Assembly: GCF_011947195.1 (NCBI RefSeq)
Contig: NZ_JAATVY010000010.1
Span: 62,001 to 126,000, forward strand
Reading direction: 5' to 3'
Source of the DNA: Planosporangium thailandense
GTDB lineage: Bacteria; Actinomycetota; Actinomycetes; Mycobacteriales; Micromonosporaceae
DNA: 64,000 bases
Shown here: positions 55,889-64,000 of the stretch, piece after piece
How the letters are laid out: every line of letters starts with the position of its first letter
Position numbering within the stretch: the first letter of the stretch is position 1
Translations under genes and position numbers: made by a program
The notes under the pieces: generated by a model
Told to the model about the DNA's origin: nothing
Seen by the model: the letters and a program-made list of their open reading frames with translations, nothing else
Databases searched by the model: none

Positions 55889-56076
55889 TTGCCGTGTATC
55901 GGGAGAAGTTGTTCAAAGGCGCCATCAAGACGTTGGTGCTCAACTCCGGTTGGCTGCGAGGCGCCCCGATCAACTACCACCTCGATGACGTGCAGCGCGA
56001 GTTCCCGCGGTGCCTCGGCACGCAGATCGACGGGCGCGGTGTCCTCGACCGCCTACGGCAGGGCGGGAAGGGCTGG
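55885..56076 (+). pseudogene. Decayed 5' fragment of hsdR
   Basis: An ATG overlapping the hsdS stop opens a frame of about 64 codons that aligns with the intact HsdR N-terminus. M-x-AV-x2-EK, AI, SGWL, G-P-NY, then DD-QR-F, LG-QID-RGVLD-LR-G all match in order, but about 35 residues after NY are missing. Similarity stops near 56076. The frame continues without function across the hicB antisense strand. Its position directly after hsdS is where an hsdR would be expected. Confidence 0.8.
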
Positions 56077-56120
56077 AGACGTCATTCGCCTAGCGTAGGT
56101 ACAGGGTTGAATCGGATGTG

Positions 56121-56513
56121 TCAGGCTGTCATGCGGCGGGACTCGGCGAGGATCTGCTGCGCGCGCTGGTGTGACACACCCAGCGCCACCGCCAACTCCC
56201 GCACCGACATGCCCGCATCGTGCGCCTCGCGGACCACAACCCGAAGCTCCTCGGCCGCCTGGTCGCGCAGCCGGTCGGCCTCCTCGCGCAGTTGGCGGGC
56301 ACGGTCACGGCGCTGCGCCAACTCGTCGGGCAGTGCGACGTCCAGGTCGATGCCGAAGGAATCGGGCGCTGCGTCGAGCCAGGTCGCGATGAGGTCACGC
56401 GCCATCTCGTCGGCCTCGGTGAGTCGGCGGGCCTGCGTCATGATGTCCAACTCGGGGACCCGCAGGAGCCAGAACTTGCCTTCCCGTTCGGCGTGGACCC
56501 GGTAGGACTTCAT
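56121..56513 (-). CDS. hicB: HicB-type antitoxin
   Basis: This 130-residue protein has an N-terminal HicB-like fold (SYRVHAEREGKFWLLRVPELDIMTQARRLTEADEMARDLI) that binds the toxin. A charged helical linker and a C-terminal helix-turn-helix (MSVRELAVALGVSHQRAQQIL) for DNA binding follow. Such antitoxins neutralise HicA and repress the operon. ATG 56513 overlaps the hicA stop by 4 bases, the usual hicA-hicB order. It lies between hsdS and hsdR on the opposite strand. Confidence 0.82.
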   Translation of the reverse strand: MKSYRVHAEREGKFWLLRVPELDIMTQARRLTEADEMARDLIATWLDAAPDSFGIDLDVALPDELAQRRDRARQLREEADRLRDQAAEELRVVVREAHDAGMSVRELAVALGVSHQRAQQILAESRRMTA

Positions 56514-56707
56514 GACAACCACCCCCTCGGTAGGCAGGACAGCTTCTTCTCGATGCTGGCGACGACTCCTGCCGAGATCGTCGTGTGTCTGGGCACCGGC
56601 GCCTGGTGCTGCCCGCACGGGCAGATCCAGATGTCGTGCTGGCCGCCCGACCGTAGCCAGGCGCAGTCGTGCTTGGTCAGGGCGGCCTCGATGTCGCGGC
56701 GCTTCAT
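56510..56707 (-). CDS. hicA: HicA-type toxin (mRNA interferase)
   Basis: This 65-residue protein has a double-stranded-RNA-binding-like fold: KRRDIEAALTKHDCAWLRSGGQHDIW, then VPRHTTISAGVVASIEKKL. The His in GGQHDIW is at the catalytic position of HicA. A CPCG insertion is slightly unusual. Start ATG 56707; a GTG further upstream is possible. It is divergent from hsdR, with a palindromic site between them. Confidence 0.82.
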   Translation of the reverse strand: MKRRDIEAALTKHDCAWLRSGGQHDIWICPCGQHQAPVPRHTTISAGVVASIEKKLSCLPRGWLS

Positions 56708-56760
56708 TGACTTGAACACCACGAGCGTAAGCCTAGGTGGGCTAGACAGCAACCGCCTAT

Positions 56761-56771
56761 GTCTACTAGAC
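56761..56771. promoter_or_regulatory. Palindrome GTCTACTAGAC, possible HicB operator
   Basis: This perfect 11-base inverted repeat lies between the divergent hicA and hsdR genes. A further half-site TAGAC at 56743-56747 precedes it. Binding by HicB is inferred from position. Confidence 0.4.
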
Positions 56772-56814
56772 GGTATCGGTAATGGGCAATTCGAAAGATC
56801 GGCGGGAGCCTGAC

Positions 56815-59800
56815 ATGAGCGCGGTCCACCAGGAGAAGTCGTTCGAGGACGCCATCGAGGCGTCTCTGCTCGCCTCCGGTTGGCTGCCCGGTACCCCCGC
56901 CAACTACCGCCCCGAACTCGGCCTGGACACCGCCGAACTCTTCACCTTCATCGGCGACACCCAGCCGAAGGAGTGGGAGAAGCTTCTCGCGTACCACGGC
57001 AACGACCCCGACGACGCACAGCGCGCCTTCGCCCAGTACCTCGGCAAGCAGATCGACGAGCGCGGCGTCCTCGACGTCCTGCGCCGAGGCGTGAAGGACC
57101 GGGGCGTCCTCATCAGGCTCGCGTACTTCAAGCCGGCCCACACGATCACCGACGACGCGCTCGCGTTCTACCGGAAGAACCGGCTCACCGTCACCCGCCA
57201 ACTGCGCTACTCGCAGGCAAACACGAACGCGCTCGACCTGACGCTGTTCGTCAACGGCATTCCGCTGGCCACCGCCGAACTGAAGAACCCGCTCACCGGG
57301 CAGACCGTCGAGCACGCCAAGAAGCAGTACCGGGATGACCGCGACCCGAAGGAACTGCTGTTCGCCAGACGTACCCTCGTGCACTTCGCCGTCGACCCGG
57401 ACCTGGTCTTTGTTACCACCAAGCTGGATCGCGACAAGACCCGCTTCCTGCCGTTCAACATGGGCTCCGAGGGGCCGGGCGTATCCGGCGGCGCGGGCAA
57501 CCCGTCCGCGAAGCCCGGCGGCTACCGGACCTCGTACCTGTGGGAGCGGATCTGGCACCCGGACACCTGGCTCGACCTGGTACGCCGCTTCCTACACACG
57601 GAGAAGGGCTCAGACCTGATCTTCCCGCGTTTCCACCAGTGGCACGCGGTGCTCAGCCTCACCGACCACGCCGCCCGGCACGGCTCCGGCCATAACTACC
57701 TGGTCATGCACTCCGCCGGCTCGGGCAAGTCCAACACCATCGCCTGGCTCGCCCACCGGCTGTCCAGCCTGCACACTCCGGCCGACCCGGCCGCGCTCGA
57801 CGCGAAAGCAATAGCGAAGGGCCTCGGCCCCAACCAGCCGGTCTTCGACAAGGTCATCATCATCACCGACCGGGTCGTGCTCGACCGGCAGTTGCAGGAC
57901 ACCGTGTTCCAGTTCGACCACGTACCCGGTGTCGTGCAGCGCATCGACAAGGACTCCGCGCAGCTCGCCACGGCACTTCAGAGCGAGACGGCGAAGGTCG
58001 TCATCACGACGATGCAGAAGTTCCCGTTCATCCTCGACAAGGTCAATGGATTGAAGGGCAAGCGGTTCGCGATCGTCGTCGACGAGGCGCACTCGTCGCA
58101 GTCCGGCGAGTCCGCCGCCGCGCTCAAGAAGGTGCTGGTCAAGCTCGGCACCGACGATATCGACGCCGATGCCGACCTGCTCACCGCCTCCGCGCTGGCC
58201 CGGGGCAAGCACAACACCCTGTCGTACTTCGCCTTCACCGCGACGCCGAAGCCGAAGACGCTCGAGCTGTTCGGCACGCCGCACCCGGTCACCGGCAACC
58301 CGCACCCGTTCCACACGTACTCGATGCGGCAGGCCATCGAGGAGGGCTTCATCCTCGATGTCCTGCGAAACTACGTGACCTACCAGGCGTACTGGAAGCT
58401 CGCCAACGCCAACCCTCACGACCCGGAGGTCGACCCGAAGAAGGCCGGCGCGCAGCTCGCCCGGTTCGTCAGCCTGCATCCCACGATGAACTCCCAGCGG
58501 GCCGAGATCATCGTTGAGCACTTCCGCCGCCACACTGCGCCCCGCCTCGGCGGGCGGGCCAAGGCCATGGTCGTCACGGCGTCCCGCGAGAACGCGGTCC
58601 GCCTCCACGAGGCGATCAAAACGTACGTGGAACAGCAGCACTACACCGACTGCGAGGCGCTCGTCGCGTTCTCCGGCGACCTGAAGATCGACGGCGTCGA
58701 GCTGACCGAGGCGCGCATCAACGGCTTCGGCGAAGGCGAGCTGCCGGCGCGGTTCGCCTACACCACCGCCGACGACAAGCACGCCGGCACACCGGCTGCC
58801 AAGCAGGACAAGCAGTACCGCATCCTGGTCGTCGCCGAGAAGTACCAGACCGGCTTCGACCAGCCGCTGCTGACCACCATGTACGTCGACAAGGCGCTCA
58901 AGGGCGTCGCCGCGGTGCAGACCCTGTCCCGGCTCAACCGTACCCACCCACTCAAGACGCAGGGTGACATCTTCGTCCTCGACTTCCGCAACGACGCCGA
59001 GGAGATCGCCGAGCAGTTCAAGCCGTTCTACGAGACCGCCGCCACGACGCCCACCGACCCGAACCTGCTCTACACTGCGCAGAACGAGGTCATGGGGTAC
59101 GCGATCCTCGTGGACGCGGAGATGCAGAAGTACGCCGAGGCCCTGCTCGCCGCCGAGCAGAAGGCGAAGACCGACACGGCGATCCAGCGTGCCCACGCCG
59201 CGCTCTACCACCACACTGACGCCGCTCGCGACCGGTACGTCGTCCTGGCGGCCGATGACCGCGAACGCGCCGACGCCTTCCGTGCGGCCCTTCGCGACTA
59301 CGTGCGCATGTACGCCTTCCTCTCCCAGGTCGTGCCCTACCACGACGTGGAGCTGGAGCGGCTGTACCTGTTCGGCCGCGCTCTGCTGAACCGGCTGCCG
59401 CGCCAGCGCGACGCCTCCGTCGACATCGGCGAGGTCGAACTGACGCACCTGCGGATCAGCAAGACCGGCGAGCACGACGTGAGCCTCACCCCGGAGGGCG
59501 AGCAGGTGCTGCCCGGCTTCACCGGCGGCGGGACCGGCTCGCAGCACGAGCCGGAGAAGGTGCCGCTGTCGCAGTTGATCGAGGAGTTCAACAACCACTT
59601 CGGCGTCGGCCTCGGCGACGCCGACAAGATCTGGGTCGAGCAGCAGATTGCCGCCGCCGCCGAGGACGGAACCCTCCAGGCAGCGGCCCTCGTCAACGAC
59701 GAATCGAACTTCGGCGTCGTCTTCGACAAGCGATTTGAAGATATCGTTATCTCCCGGCACGACGACAACGGCAAGCTGATGCAGCGCTACCTCGACGACA

Positions 59801-59880
59801 AGACGCTGCAGAGTCAGCTCAAGCAGTTCGCGCGCCGCCAGGCGTACCAGATGATCCGCCGGCAGAAGGGCCTCGCCTAG
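56815..59880 (+). CDS. hsdR: Type I restriction endonuclease subunit HsdR
   Basis: This 1021-residue protein is the motor and nuclease subunit. The PD-(D/E)xK nuclease is at about 140-156 (LDLTLF and AELKN). Walker A follows at about 300 (HSAGSGKSN), the DEAH box at about 421 (VVDEAHSSQ), and the SF2 helicase motifs TATPK and QTLSRLNR. The C-terminal part binds HsdM. ATG 56815 is preferred to 56782 because the decayed copy at 55885 aligns exactly from this Met (M-x-AV-x2-EK). It is separated from hsdS by the hicAB insertion and so must use its own promoter. Confidence 0.95.
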   Translation: MSAVHQEKSFEDAIEASLLASGWLPGTPANYRPELGLDTAELFTFIGDTQPKEWEKLLAYHGNDPDDAQRAFAQYLGKQIDERGVLDVLRRGVKDRGVLIRLAYFKPAHTITDDALAFYRKNRLTVTRQLRYSQANTNALDLTLFVNGIPLATAELKNPLTGQTVEHAKKQYRDDRDPKELLFARRTLVHFAVDPDLVFVTTKLDRDKTRFLPFNMGSEGPGVSGGAGNPSAKPGGYRTSYLWERIWHPDTWLDLVRRFLHTEKGSDLIFPRFHQWHAVLSLTDHAARHGSGHNYLVMHSAGSGKSNTIAWLAHRLSSLHTPADPAALDAKAIAKGLGPNQPVFDKVIIITDRVVLDRQLQDTVFQFDHVPGVVQRIDKDSAQLATALQSETAKVVITTMQKFPFILDKVNGLKGKRFAIVVDEAHSSQSGESAAALKKVLVKLGTDDIDADADLLTASALARGKHNTLSYFAFTATPKPKTLELFGTPHPVTGNPHPFHTYSMRQAIEEGFILDVLRNYVTYQAYWKLANANPHDPEVDPKKAGAQLARFVSLHPTMNSQRAEIIVEHFRRHTAPRLGGRAKAMVVTASRENAVRLHEAIKTYVEQQHYTDCEALVAFSGDLKIDGVELTEARINGFGEGELPARFAYTTADDKHAGTPAAKQDKQYRILVVAEKYQTGFDQPLLTTMYVDKALKGVAAVQTLSRLNRTHPLKTQGDIFVLDFRNDAEEIAEQFKPFYETAATTPTDPNLLYTAQNEVMGYAILVDAEMQKYAEALLAAEQKAKTDTAIQRAHAALYHHTDAARDRYVVLAADDRERADAFRAALRDYVRMYAFLSQVVPYHDVELERLYLFGRALLNRLPRQRDASVDIGEVELTHLRISKTGEHDVSLTPEGEQVLPGFTGGGTGSQHEPEKVPLSQLIEEFNNHFGVGLGDADKIWVEQQIAAAAEDGTLQAAALVNDESNFGVVFDKRFEDIVISRHDDNGKLMQRYLDDKTLQSQLKQFARRQAYQMIRRQKGLA

Positions 59881-59912
59881 CCCTCCGGCCGACCGTAAGG
59901 AGTTCGCTCGCA

Positions 59913-60797
59913 GTGGGTGCGGTAGATCCACCGATGCTGTATGTCGCCCACGACGACCAGATGGTCATCGTCTCGACCCTCCCGCTGCGAATCCGAGGAG
60001 GCAGGGCGGAGACGTTCCGGTGGGGGAGCGTCGTGGAGATCAGCCCTGCGGACCCAGGCGAGGACACGGTCGGCGTCCGGGAGCTGCGCAGGTTCGCCGT
60101 GTTGCTGTTGGTCGTCGCCGTGCTCTTCGCGTGTGTCCGGAGTGGCTGGTGGTTGATACCTGCGCTGGGAGGGACAGTCTGCCTGGCCGCGTCGGTGGTT
60201 GGGGGCTGGCTCCGACGCGAAGGCGCGATCCTCGCGCCGGAGATCGACCGGCGGCCGGACGAGCACCGCGTTCTGATCGACGACGAGGACCGTGAGGCGT
60301 TCTCGGAGGCGATCGACCTCGGCGAACGGATCTCGAAAACGTGGCCGGCGCTGCACGGTCTGATCGACACGGCAGCGGCGGGACGCCAACTCGCTCACGC
60401 GCTCTGGGAGCTTGCCGGGCTTCTCGAGCGCCGGCAGGACCTCCGCGAGGTGCGGGACGACCTGGCGGAAAAGGATCATGACGGGCTGCCGGCGGACAGT
60501 CCCGCCGTCCGCGAGCTGCGGGCCCAGCGGGAGAAGGTCGCGGCGGCGTTGGCGGATCTCGACGCCGACGTCCACCGACGCCTGTCCGACCTGACCGCCA
60601 CCGCGCTCGCCGGCGAGAACTTCCTCCGCGAACAGGAGATCGGTGAACTGATCCGCGACACCGATCAGCGGCTTGCCGAGCTGACGCCCCACGACCTGCC
60701 CGGCGGGCCGGAGTCCGGCGCCGCGCTCGCCGAACACACCCAGGCCGTGCTGGCCGCCTATCGCGACCTGACCGACAAGTACGGCGACGGAAGCTGA
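59913..60797 (+). CDS. Membrane protein with coiled-coil region, unknown function
   Basis: This 294-residue protein has an N-terminal soluble part of about 65 residues (PH-like VIVSTLPLRIRGGRAETFRWGSVVEI). Two membrane helices (about 66-105) come next, then a long charged helical region predicted to form coiled coil (ERRQDLREVRDDLAEKDHDG; REQEIGELIRDTDQRLAEL). GTG 59913 has AAGGAG upstream. It starts 32 bases after hsdR and ends 4 bases before the kinase gene, so the unit is probably co-transcribed. No family is recognised. Confidence 0.75.
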   Translation: MGAVDPPMLYVAHDDQMVIVSTLPLRIRGGRAETFRWGSVVEISPADPGEDTVGVRELRRFAVLLLVVAVLFACVRSGWWLIPALGGTVCLAASVVGGWLRREGAILAPEIDRRPDEHRVLIDDEDREAFSEAIDLGERISKTWPALHGLIDTAAAGRQLAHALWELAGLLERRQDLREVRDDLAEKDHDGLPADSPAVRELRAQREKVAAALADLDADVHRRLSDLTATALAGENFLREQEIGELIRDTDQRLAELTPHDLPGGPESGAALAEHTQAVLAAYRDLTDKYGDGS

Positions 60798-60801
60798 CAC
60801 C

Positions 60802-62370
60802 GTGCAGGCGGGAACGCGGGTCGGTGACCGGTACGAGCTGACGTACCCGGTCGGGCGTGGCGGTATGGGCGAGGTCTGGGCCGGCTATGACGAGAAGCTG
60901 GACCGGCCGGTTGCGGTCAAGGTGCTCCACCAGGTCGCGGTGGCCGAAGCCGACCGCGACACCACGGTCGAGCGCTTCATGCGCGAAGCCCGCGTCACCG
61001 CCCGGCTCGACCACCCGGGCGTACCGAACGTCCACGACGTCGGCTTCCACGGCGACGACATCTACATCGTCATGCAGCTCGTGCCCGGCGTCGTCCTCGC
61101 CGATCTCGTCGCCGAACGTGGCCAGTTGCCGGTGCCCTGGTGCGCCGCGATCGGGGCGCAGATTTGCTCAGTGCTCGCCGCGGCACACGCCGACTCGCTC
61201 GTCCACCGCGATCTCAAGCCGCAGAACGTCATCGTCACGCCGGCCGGGACGGTCAAGGTCCTCGACTTCGGCATCGCCGCGCTGCTCGGCCCGGCCGACG
61301 TGCCTCGGCTGACCGTCACCGGCGAGACGCTCGGCACCCCGACGTACATGGCGCCCGAGCAGGCGCTCGGCGGTGCCGTCGGGCCACGCGCCGACCTGTA
61401 CGCCCTTGGGTGTGTGCTCTACGAACTGCTGGTGGGGGAGCCGCCGTACCAGGCCGAGACCGCGCTGGGCATGCTGCACTGCCACCTGAACGACCCGGTC
61501 CCGCTGGTGAGCGACCATCGTGCGGACGTACCCGAAGGTCTGGTCAAGCTGGTCGTGCGGCTGCTGGCCAAAGACCCGCAGGACCGCCCCGAATCGGCCG
61601 CCGAGGTGTACGAACTGCTGACGCCGTGGGCCGCTGCCGAGATCGGCGTGGCGGACCGCGTTGCCACGGCCGGGGCGGACGGTACGGGCGCGGATCCGAC
61701 GACGCCGTACCGCTACCCGTTCGGGCCGTTGCCACGCCGCAAGGCCGTCGCGCCGACGAAGGTGGATGCGACGCGTACTCCGGTCCCGACGATCGAGGAG
61801 CTTCAGGACGTCCGTGACCGGGCCGCCGCCCTGGCCGAGGAGGAGCGCTTCAGCCAGGCCGCCGACGCGCTCGGAGGTGCGGTGCGGTCCGCCCTCGCCG
61901 CGTACGGTGCGAAACACCCGAAGATCCTCGACGCCCGCCTCGACCTCGCCAGCATGCTGCTGCTCGCCGGCGACTACCGGCGCGCGCTTCCCGAGTTCCA
62001 ACGGCTCGCGGGCGACCTCGCCGAGCGGGTCGGGCCCGACGACGAGCTGGTGTGGTACTGCCGGCAGCAGGCCGCCACCTGTCAGGCCGAGCTTGGAGAG
62101 GCGACCGAGGCGCTCCGGTCGTTGCGAGCCCTGCTGGCGGACCAGCAACGGGTACTCGGCGCTACGGCGCCCGAGACGTACCCGCTGCGGCACGAGATCG
62201 CCCTGCTGACCGCCGGGGTCGGCGACGTTCAGGACGCCCGGCGGCAACTCCAGGAGCTGCTGGCGTACGTGCACCGCGTGCAGGGACCGGATTCGCCCGA
62301 CGGATCGGATATCGAAGCGCTGCTGGCGCACCTCGACCGGCTCGAAAGAGGCGAACGGGGCCCGAAGTAG
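60802..62370 (+). CDS. Ser/Thr protein kinase with C-terminal TPR region
   Basis: This 522-residue Hanks-type kinase has glycine loop GRGGMGEVW, K40, HRD 135-137, DFG 155-157 and APE in TYMAPEQALGG. There is no membrane helix; the C-terminal half (about 335-510) consists of TPR-like helical repeats (ALAEEERFSQAADALGG, LDLASMLLLAGDYRRALPEF). Such repeats bind protein partners. The kinase is sandwiched between two membrane proteins, and the next gene starts at the base after its stop. It may report membrane stress or act with the R-M island; this is inference. Confidence 0.9.
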   Translation: MQAGTRVGDRYELTYPVGRGGMGEVWAGYDEKLDRPVAVKVLHQVAVAEADRDTTVERFMREARVTARLDHPGVPNVHDVGFHGDDIYIVMQLVPGVVLADLVAERGQLPVPWCAAIGAQICSVLAAAHADSLVHRDLKPQNVIVTPAGTVKVLDFGIAALLGPADVPRLTVTGETLGTPTYMAPEQALGGAVGPRADLYALGCVLYELLVGEPPYQAETALGMLHCHLNDPVPLVSDHRADVPEGLVKLVVRLLAKDPQDRPESAAEVYELLTPWAAAEIGVADRVATAGADGTGADPTTPYRYPFGPLPRRKAVAPTKVDATRTPVPTIEELQDVRDRAAALAEEERFSQAADALGGAVRSALAAYGAKHPKILDARLDLASMLLLAGDYRRALPEFQRLAGDLAERVGPDDELVWYCRQQAATCQAELGEATEALRSLRALLADQQRVLGATAPETYPLRHEIALLTAGVGDVQDARRQLQELLAYVHRVQGPDSPDGSDIEALLAHLDRLERGERGPK

Positions 62371-62772
62371 GTGACCGCCACTCCCGAACTCTCCACGCCG
62401 GCCCGTCCTGCCGGCCGTTGGCTGGCAGGCGCTGTCGTCGCTTTCGCAGCCGGAATCGCCGCGACCGGCGTCGCCATCGCGGCCGCACAACATGTCGACG
62501 ATCTCCGCCGGCAACAGTGCGAGCATCTTTTCCGACGCATTACCGCGACCATGCCCGGATACGCATTGCCCCTGGCGGTAGCCGGTGCCGTGCTCGTCGC
62601 GGCGGCGGTTGCGCTGGCTCTGGTCGGCTACCGGAGGGCAGCAGGCGCAGTTCGGATCGTCGCCGGTCTCGTGGTCGCACTCGCGATTCTCGGCACCGCG
62701 TTCGCGCTGTGGCTCGGGGTGTACGCGATCCACGCCGACATCCCGATCGAGCCGACACACTGCGTGGGGTAG
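62371..62772 (+). CDS. Small membrane protein of kinase operon
   Basis: This 133-residue protein has three membrane helices (about 17-38, 66-85 and 93-115) with a Cys in a QCEHLF loop. A second Cys lies near the C-terminus (HCVG) and may pair outside the membrane. GTG 62371 follows the kinase stop immediately, so it is translationally coupled. No family is recognised. Confidence 0.75.
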   Translation: MTATPELSTPARPAGRWLAGAVVAFAAGIAATGVAIAAAQHVDDLRRQQCEHLFRRITATMPGYALPLAVAGAVLVAAAVALALVGYRRAAGAVRIVAGLVVALAILGTAFALWLGVYAIHADIPIEPTHCVG

Positions 62773-62794
62773 CTCGGCCGTCTGCCGCCGGTAT

Positions 62795-63535
62795 TCAGGA
62801 GAAGCGCTCGATCGTGACCGGGATCAGCCCTTGCCGACGCATCGTCGTCGTCAGCTCCCGCAGCAGCGGCCCGATCGCGTCGCCCCGACTGACCAGGTTG
62901 GCGGTCAGGTCAACGCACCAGGCGGCGCCGATGCCGATCCGGCGAAGGTCCCAGGCGAAGGAGTCGTCGCCGACGTGCAGGTGAGCGGTGCCGACGACCC
63001 GACCTTGCGGATCGGCAACGTTCTCGGGCCTCGTCATCCGCCAGCCGGCCTGCAGAATTGCCAGGCCGTCCGCGCCCAGGTCGTTGGCGAACAGGATCCG
63101 GTAGACCCGCTTCTCACGGAATCCGGCGGCGGCCCGACCGCTTCCCAGCCGAAGCGGAGCCGATGTGGACAGCGGCTCGCCGTCGTGGACGTAGCCGCGC
63201 AACGTTTCCTCGTCGGGCAATTCACCGCCACCGAGCTGGCGAAAGATGATCTCCACGTCGGGTCGGGAGGTCGCGACCACACGGCTGCGGAGGTTCGCGT
63301 CGACCCGTATGCCCCGGCTGACGGCAGCGGAACCCCGCCAGCGACGATCCGTCGACGTCCACCCGGCGCTGTCGAGGCGGACCGCCGAATGGTCCTCGCC
63401 GAGCACGAACTCCTCGACCAGGATCACCTCTGGTTCACCGGCGGAACCGTGGATCAGGTAGTAGTCCAGCGACGGCTGCGGATCGAAGGCGACACGGATG
63501 GCCGTCCCGGCGTGTGGGGTTGTCACGCCGAGCAT
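62795..63535 (-). CDS. Hypothetical protein, 246 residues
   Basis: This soluble protein has mixed alpha/beta composition and no recognised family. Notable segments are YYLIHGSAGEPEVILVEEF near the N-terminus, VEIIFRQLGGGELPDEETL in the middle and AWDLRRIGIGAAWCVDLT near the end. G+C-rich codon use is normal for the window, so it is probably a real gene. It is convergent with the kinase operon, with a 22-base gap, and may be read with the DUF5701-like gene upstream (52-base gap). Confidence 0.65.
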   Translation of the reverse strand: MLGVTTPHAGTAIRVAFDPQPSLDYYLIHGSAGEPEVILVEEFVLGEDHSAVRLDSAGWTSTDRRWRGSAAVSRGIRVDANLRSRVVATSRPDVEIIFRQLGGGELPDEETLRGYVHDGEPLSTSAPLRLGSGRAAAGFREKRVYRILFANDLGADGLAILQAGWRMTRPENVADPQGRVVGTAHLHVGDDSFAWDLRRIGIGAAWCVDLTANLVSRGDAIGPLLRELTTTMRRQGLIPVTIERFS

Positions 63536-63587
63536 TCTCGACCATCAGCCTGTCATGGCGGGCGGGGCTCGCCACATAGGTTTGGGG

Positions 63588-64000
63588 TTAGGCGGCGCGG
63601 GCGCCGGCCGAAGCGGTGCCCAACCAGGCGTGCGGATTGCCGTCCCAGCACCAGCCGAGCTTCGGTGCCCGGCCGGAGATCCAGAGGGCGGGCACCCGGC
63701 GGTCGCCGCGGCGCGAGCCGGACAGCATGAAGCAGTGGTTCTTCTCCAGTACCTCGGGGAAGTGTGTGATGAGGGCGATCCCTTCAGCGATGGTCAGCGG
63801 GGTCCGGTCACGGCCGAGGATCACCGGCAGCGCATCCTCCGGACGAACGTTGCGGAACTCCTCGCCCCGCTCGACATCGACCAGCAGGTACGCCGGTTTC
63901 TGAGGGGCGCCCAGTTCGGGCAGCGGCCGATAGGGTGCCAGCCCGCCCGTACCGTGGTTGCGGTCGACGACACCGTGGGTCGTACTGCCGGCGAGCGTCA
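63588..64000 (-). CDS. DUF5701-like protein, C-terminal part (cut by window edge)
   Basis: The visible 137 residues run to the window edge without a start. The C-terminal half, with PLTIAEGIALITHFPEVLEK, a GSRRGDRRVPALWIS segment and LGWCWDGNPHAWLGTAS, matches the DUF5701 family of actinobacteria as I remember it. Upstream of this, LVDVERGEEFRNVRPEDALP also fits. Function is unknown. The remainder lies beyond the window. Confidence 0.75.
   Translation of the reverse strand, partial: TLAGSTTHGVVDRNHGTGGLAPYRPLPELGAPQKPAYLLVDVERGEEFRNVRPEDALPVILGRDRTPLTIAEGIALITHFPEVLEKNHCFMLSGSRRGDRRVPALWISGRAPKLGWCWDGNPHAWLGTASAGARAA

Noticed and set aside
57610-59931. 773-codon minus-strand frame opposite hsdR
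   Set aside because: Low-complexity Leu/Val/Glu/Arg composition; hsdR on the other strand has all expected motifs.
46281-62772. Defence island as an integrated prophage or conjugative element
   Set aside because: No integrase, att-like direct repeats, structural phage genes or transfer genes are seen; only hsdS differs clearly in composition.

Overview
The window is uniformly very G+C rich with overlapping, tightly packed genes and frequent GTG/TTG starts. Together with the hopanoid operon, SigB-type promoters, STAS proteins, serine/threonine kinases and a DUF5701-like gene, this points to a filamentous actinobacterium, most likely of the Micromonosporaceae type. The genus cannot be fixed from the sequence alone. 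I recognise no rRNA, tRNA, CRISPR array or transposase.

Region 1 (1-9.3 kb) holds membrane and housekeeping genes: two paralogous DMT-type membrane proteins (one cut by the window edge), a YihY/BrkB protein, a PRC-barrel/DUF2382 stress protein, an ArsR-CDF metal-efflux pair, DedA, an MGDG-synthase-like glycosyltransferase, an SDR, an HxlR regulator and an F420/NADP-reductase-like protein. At 329-916 lies an internally deleted hopanoid C-3 methylase (HpnR). Region 2 (9.3-17.1 kb) is a six-gene hopanoid operon on the minus strand, read hpnD - hpnE - polyprenyl synthase - shc - hpnG/ispH fusion - hpnH. Every junction overlaps by 1-4 bases. hpnC is not in the window.

Region 3 (17.4-28.4 kb) is rich in signalling genes: a PfkB kinase, a receptor Ser/Thr kinase with an extracellular CBM2-like domain, three STAS proteins (one with a zinc-ribbon-like head, two paralogous with a shared upstream block), a response regulator-histidine kinase-GerMN lipoprotein operon, trehalose-6-phosphate synthase and a ClC protein with CBS domains. 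Region 4 (28.6-44.7 kb) looks like a stress/energy regulon: a TPP enzyme, a giant FAD/Fe-S dehydrogenase and an enolase-superfamily protein; two MarR paralogues; VKOR; ctaF-qcrB-ctaD; an amylo-glucosidase; a SigB-type sigma factor fused to a STAS domain; and an SPW-repeat protein. Five promoter-like sites of the form GNNT-N14/15-GGG(T/A)(T/A)A precede these units, suggesting control by a SigB/F-type sigma factor, possibly the one encoded here.

Region 5 (44.7-64 kb) begins with an N-formylglutamate-amidohydrolase-like gene and a coiled-coil membrane protein, then becomes a defence island. It contains a three-gene operon (RNase H-fold protein, zinc-hook SMC/Rad50-like ATPase, HEPN-like small protein) that I cannot match to a named system. 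It also contains an HTH-methylase-TRD protein and a type I restriction-modification locus, hsdM-hsdS-hsdR, interrupted between hsdS and hsdR by a decayed hsdR 5' fragment and a hicAB toxin-antitoxin pair. A kinase-TPR operon with membrane partners follows directly. The RNase H/ATPase/HEPN operon is the best candidate for an undescribed system.
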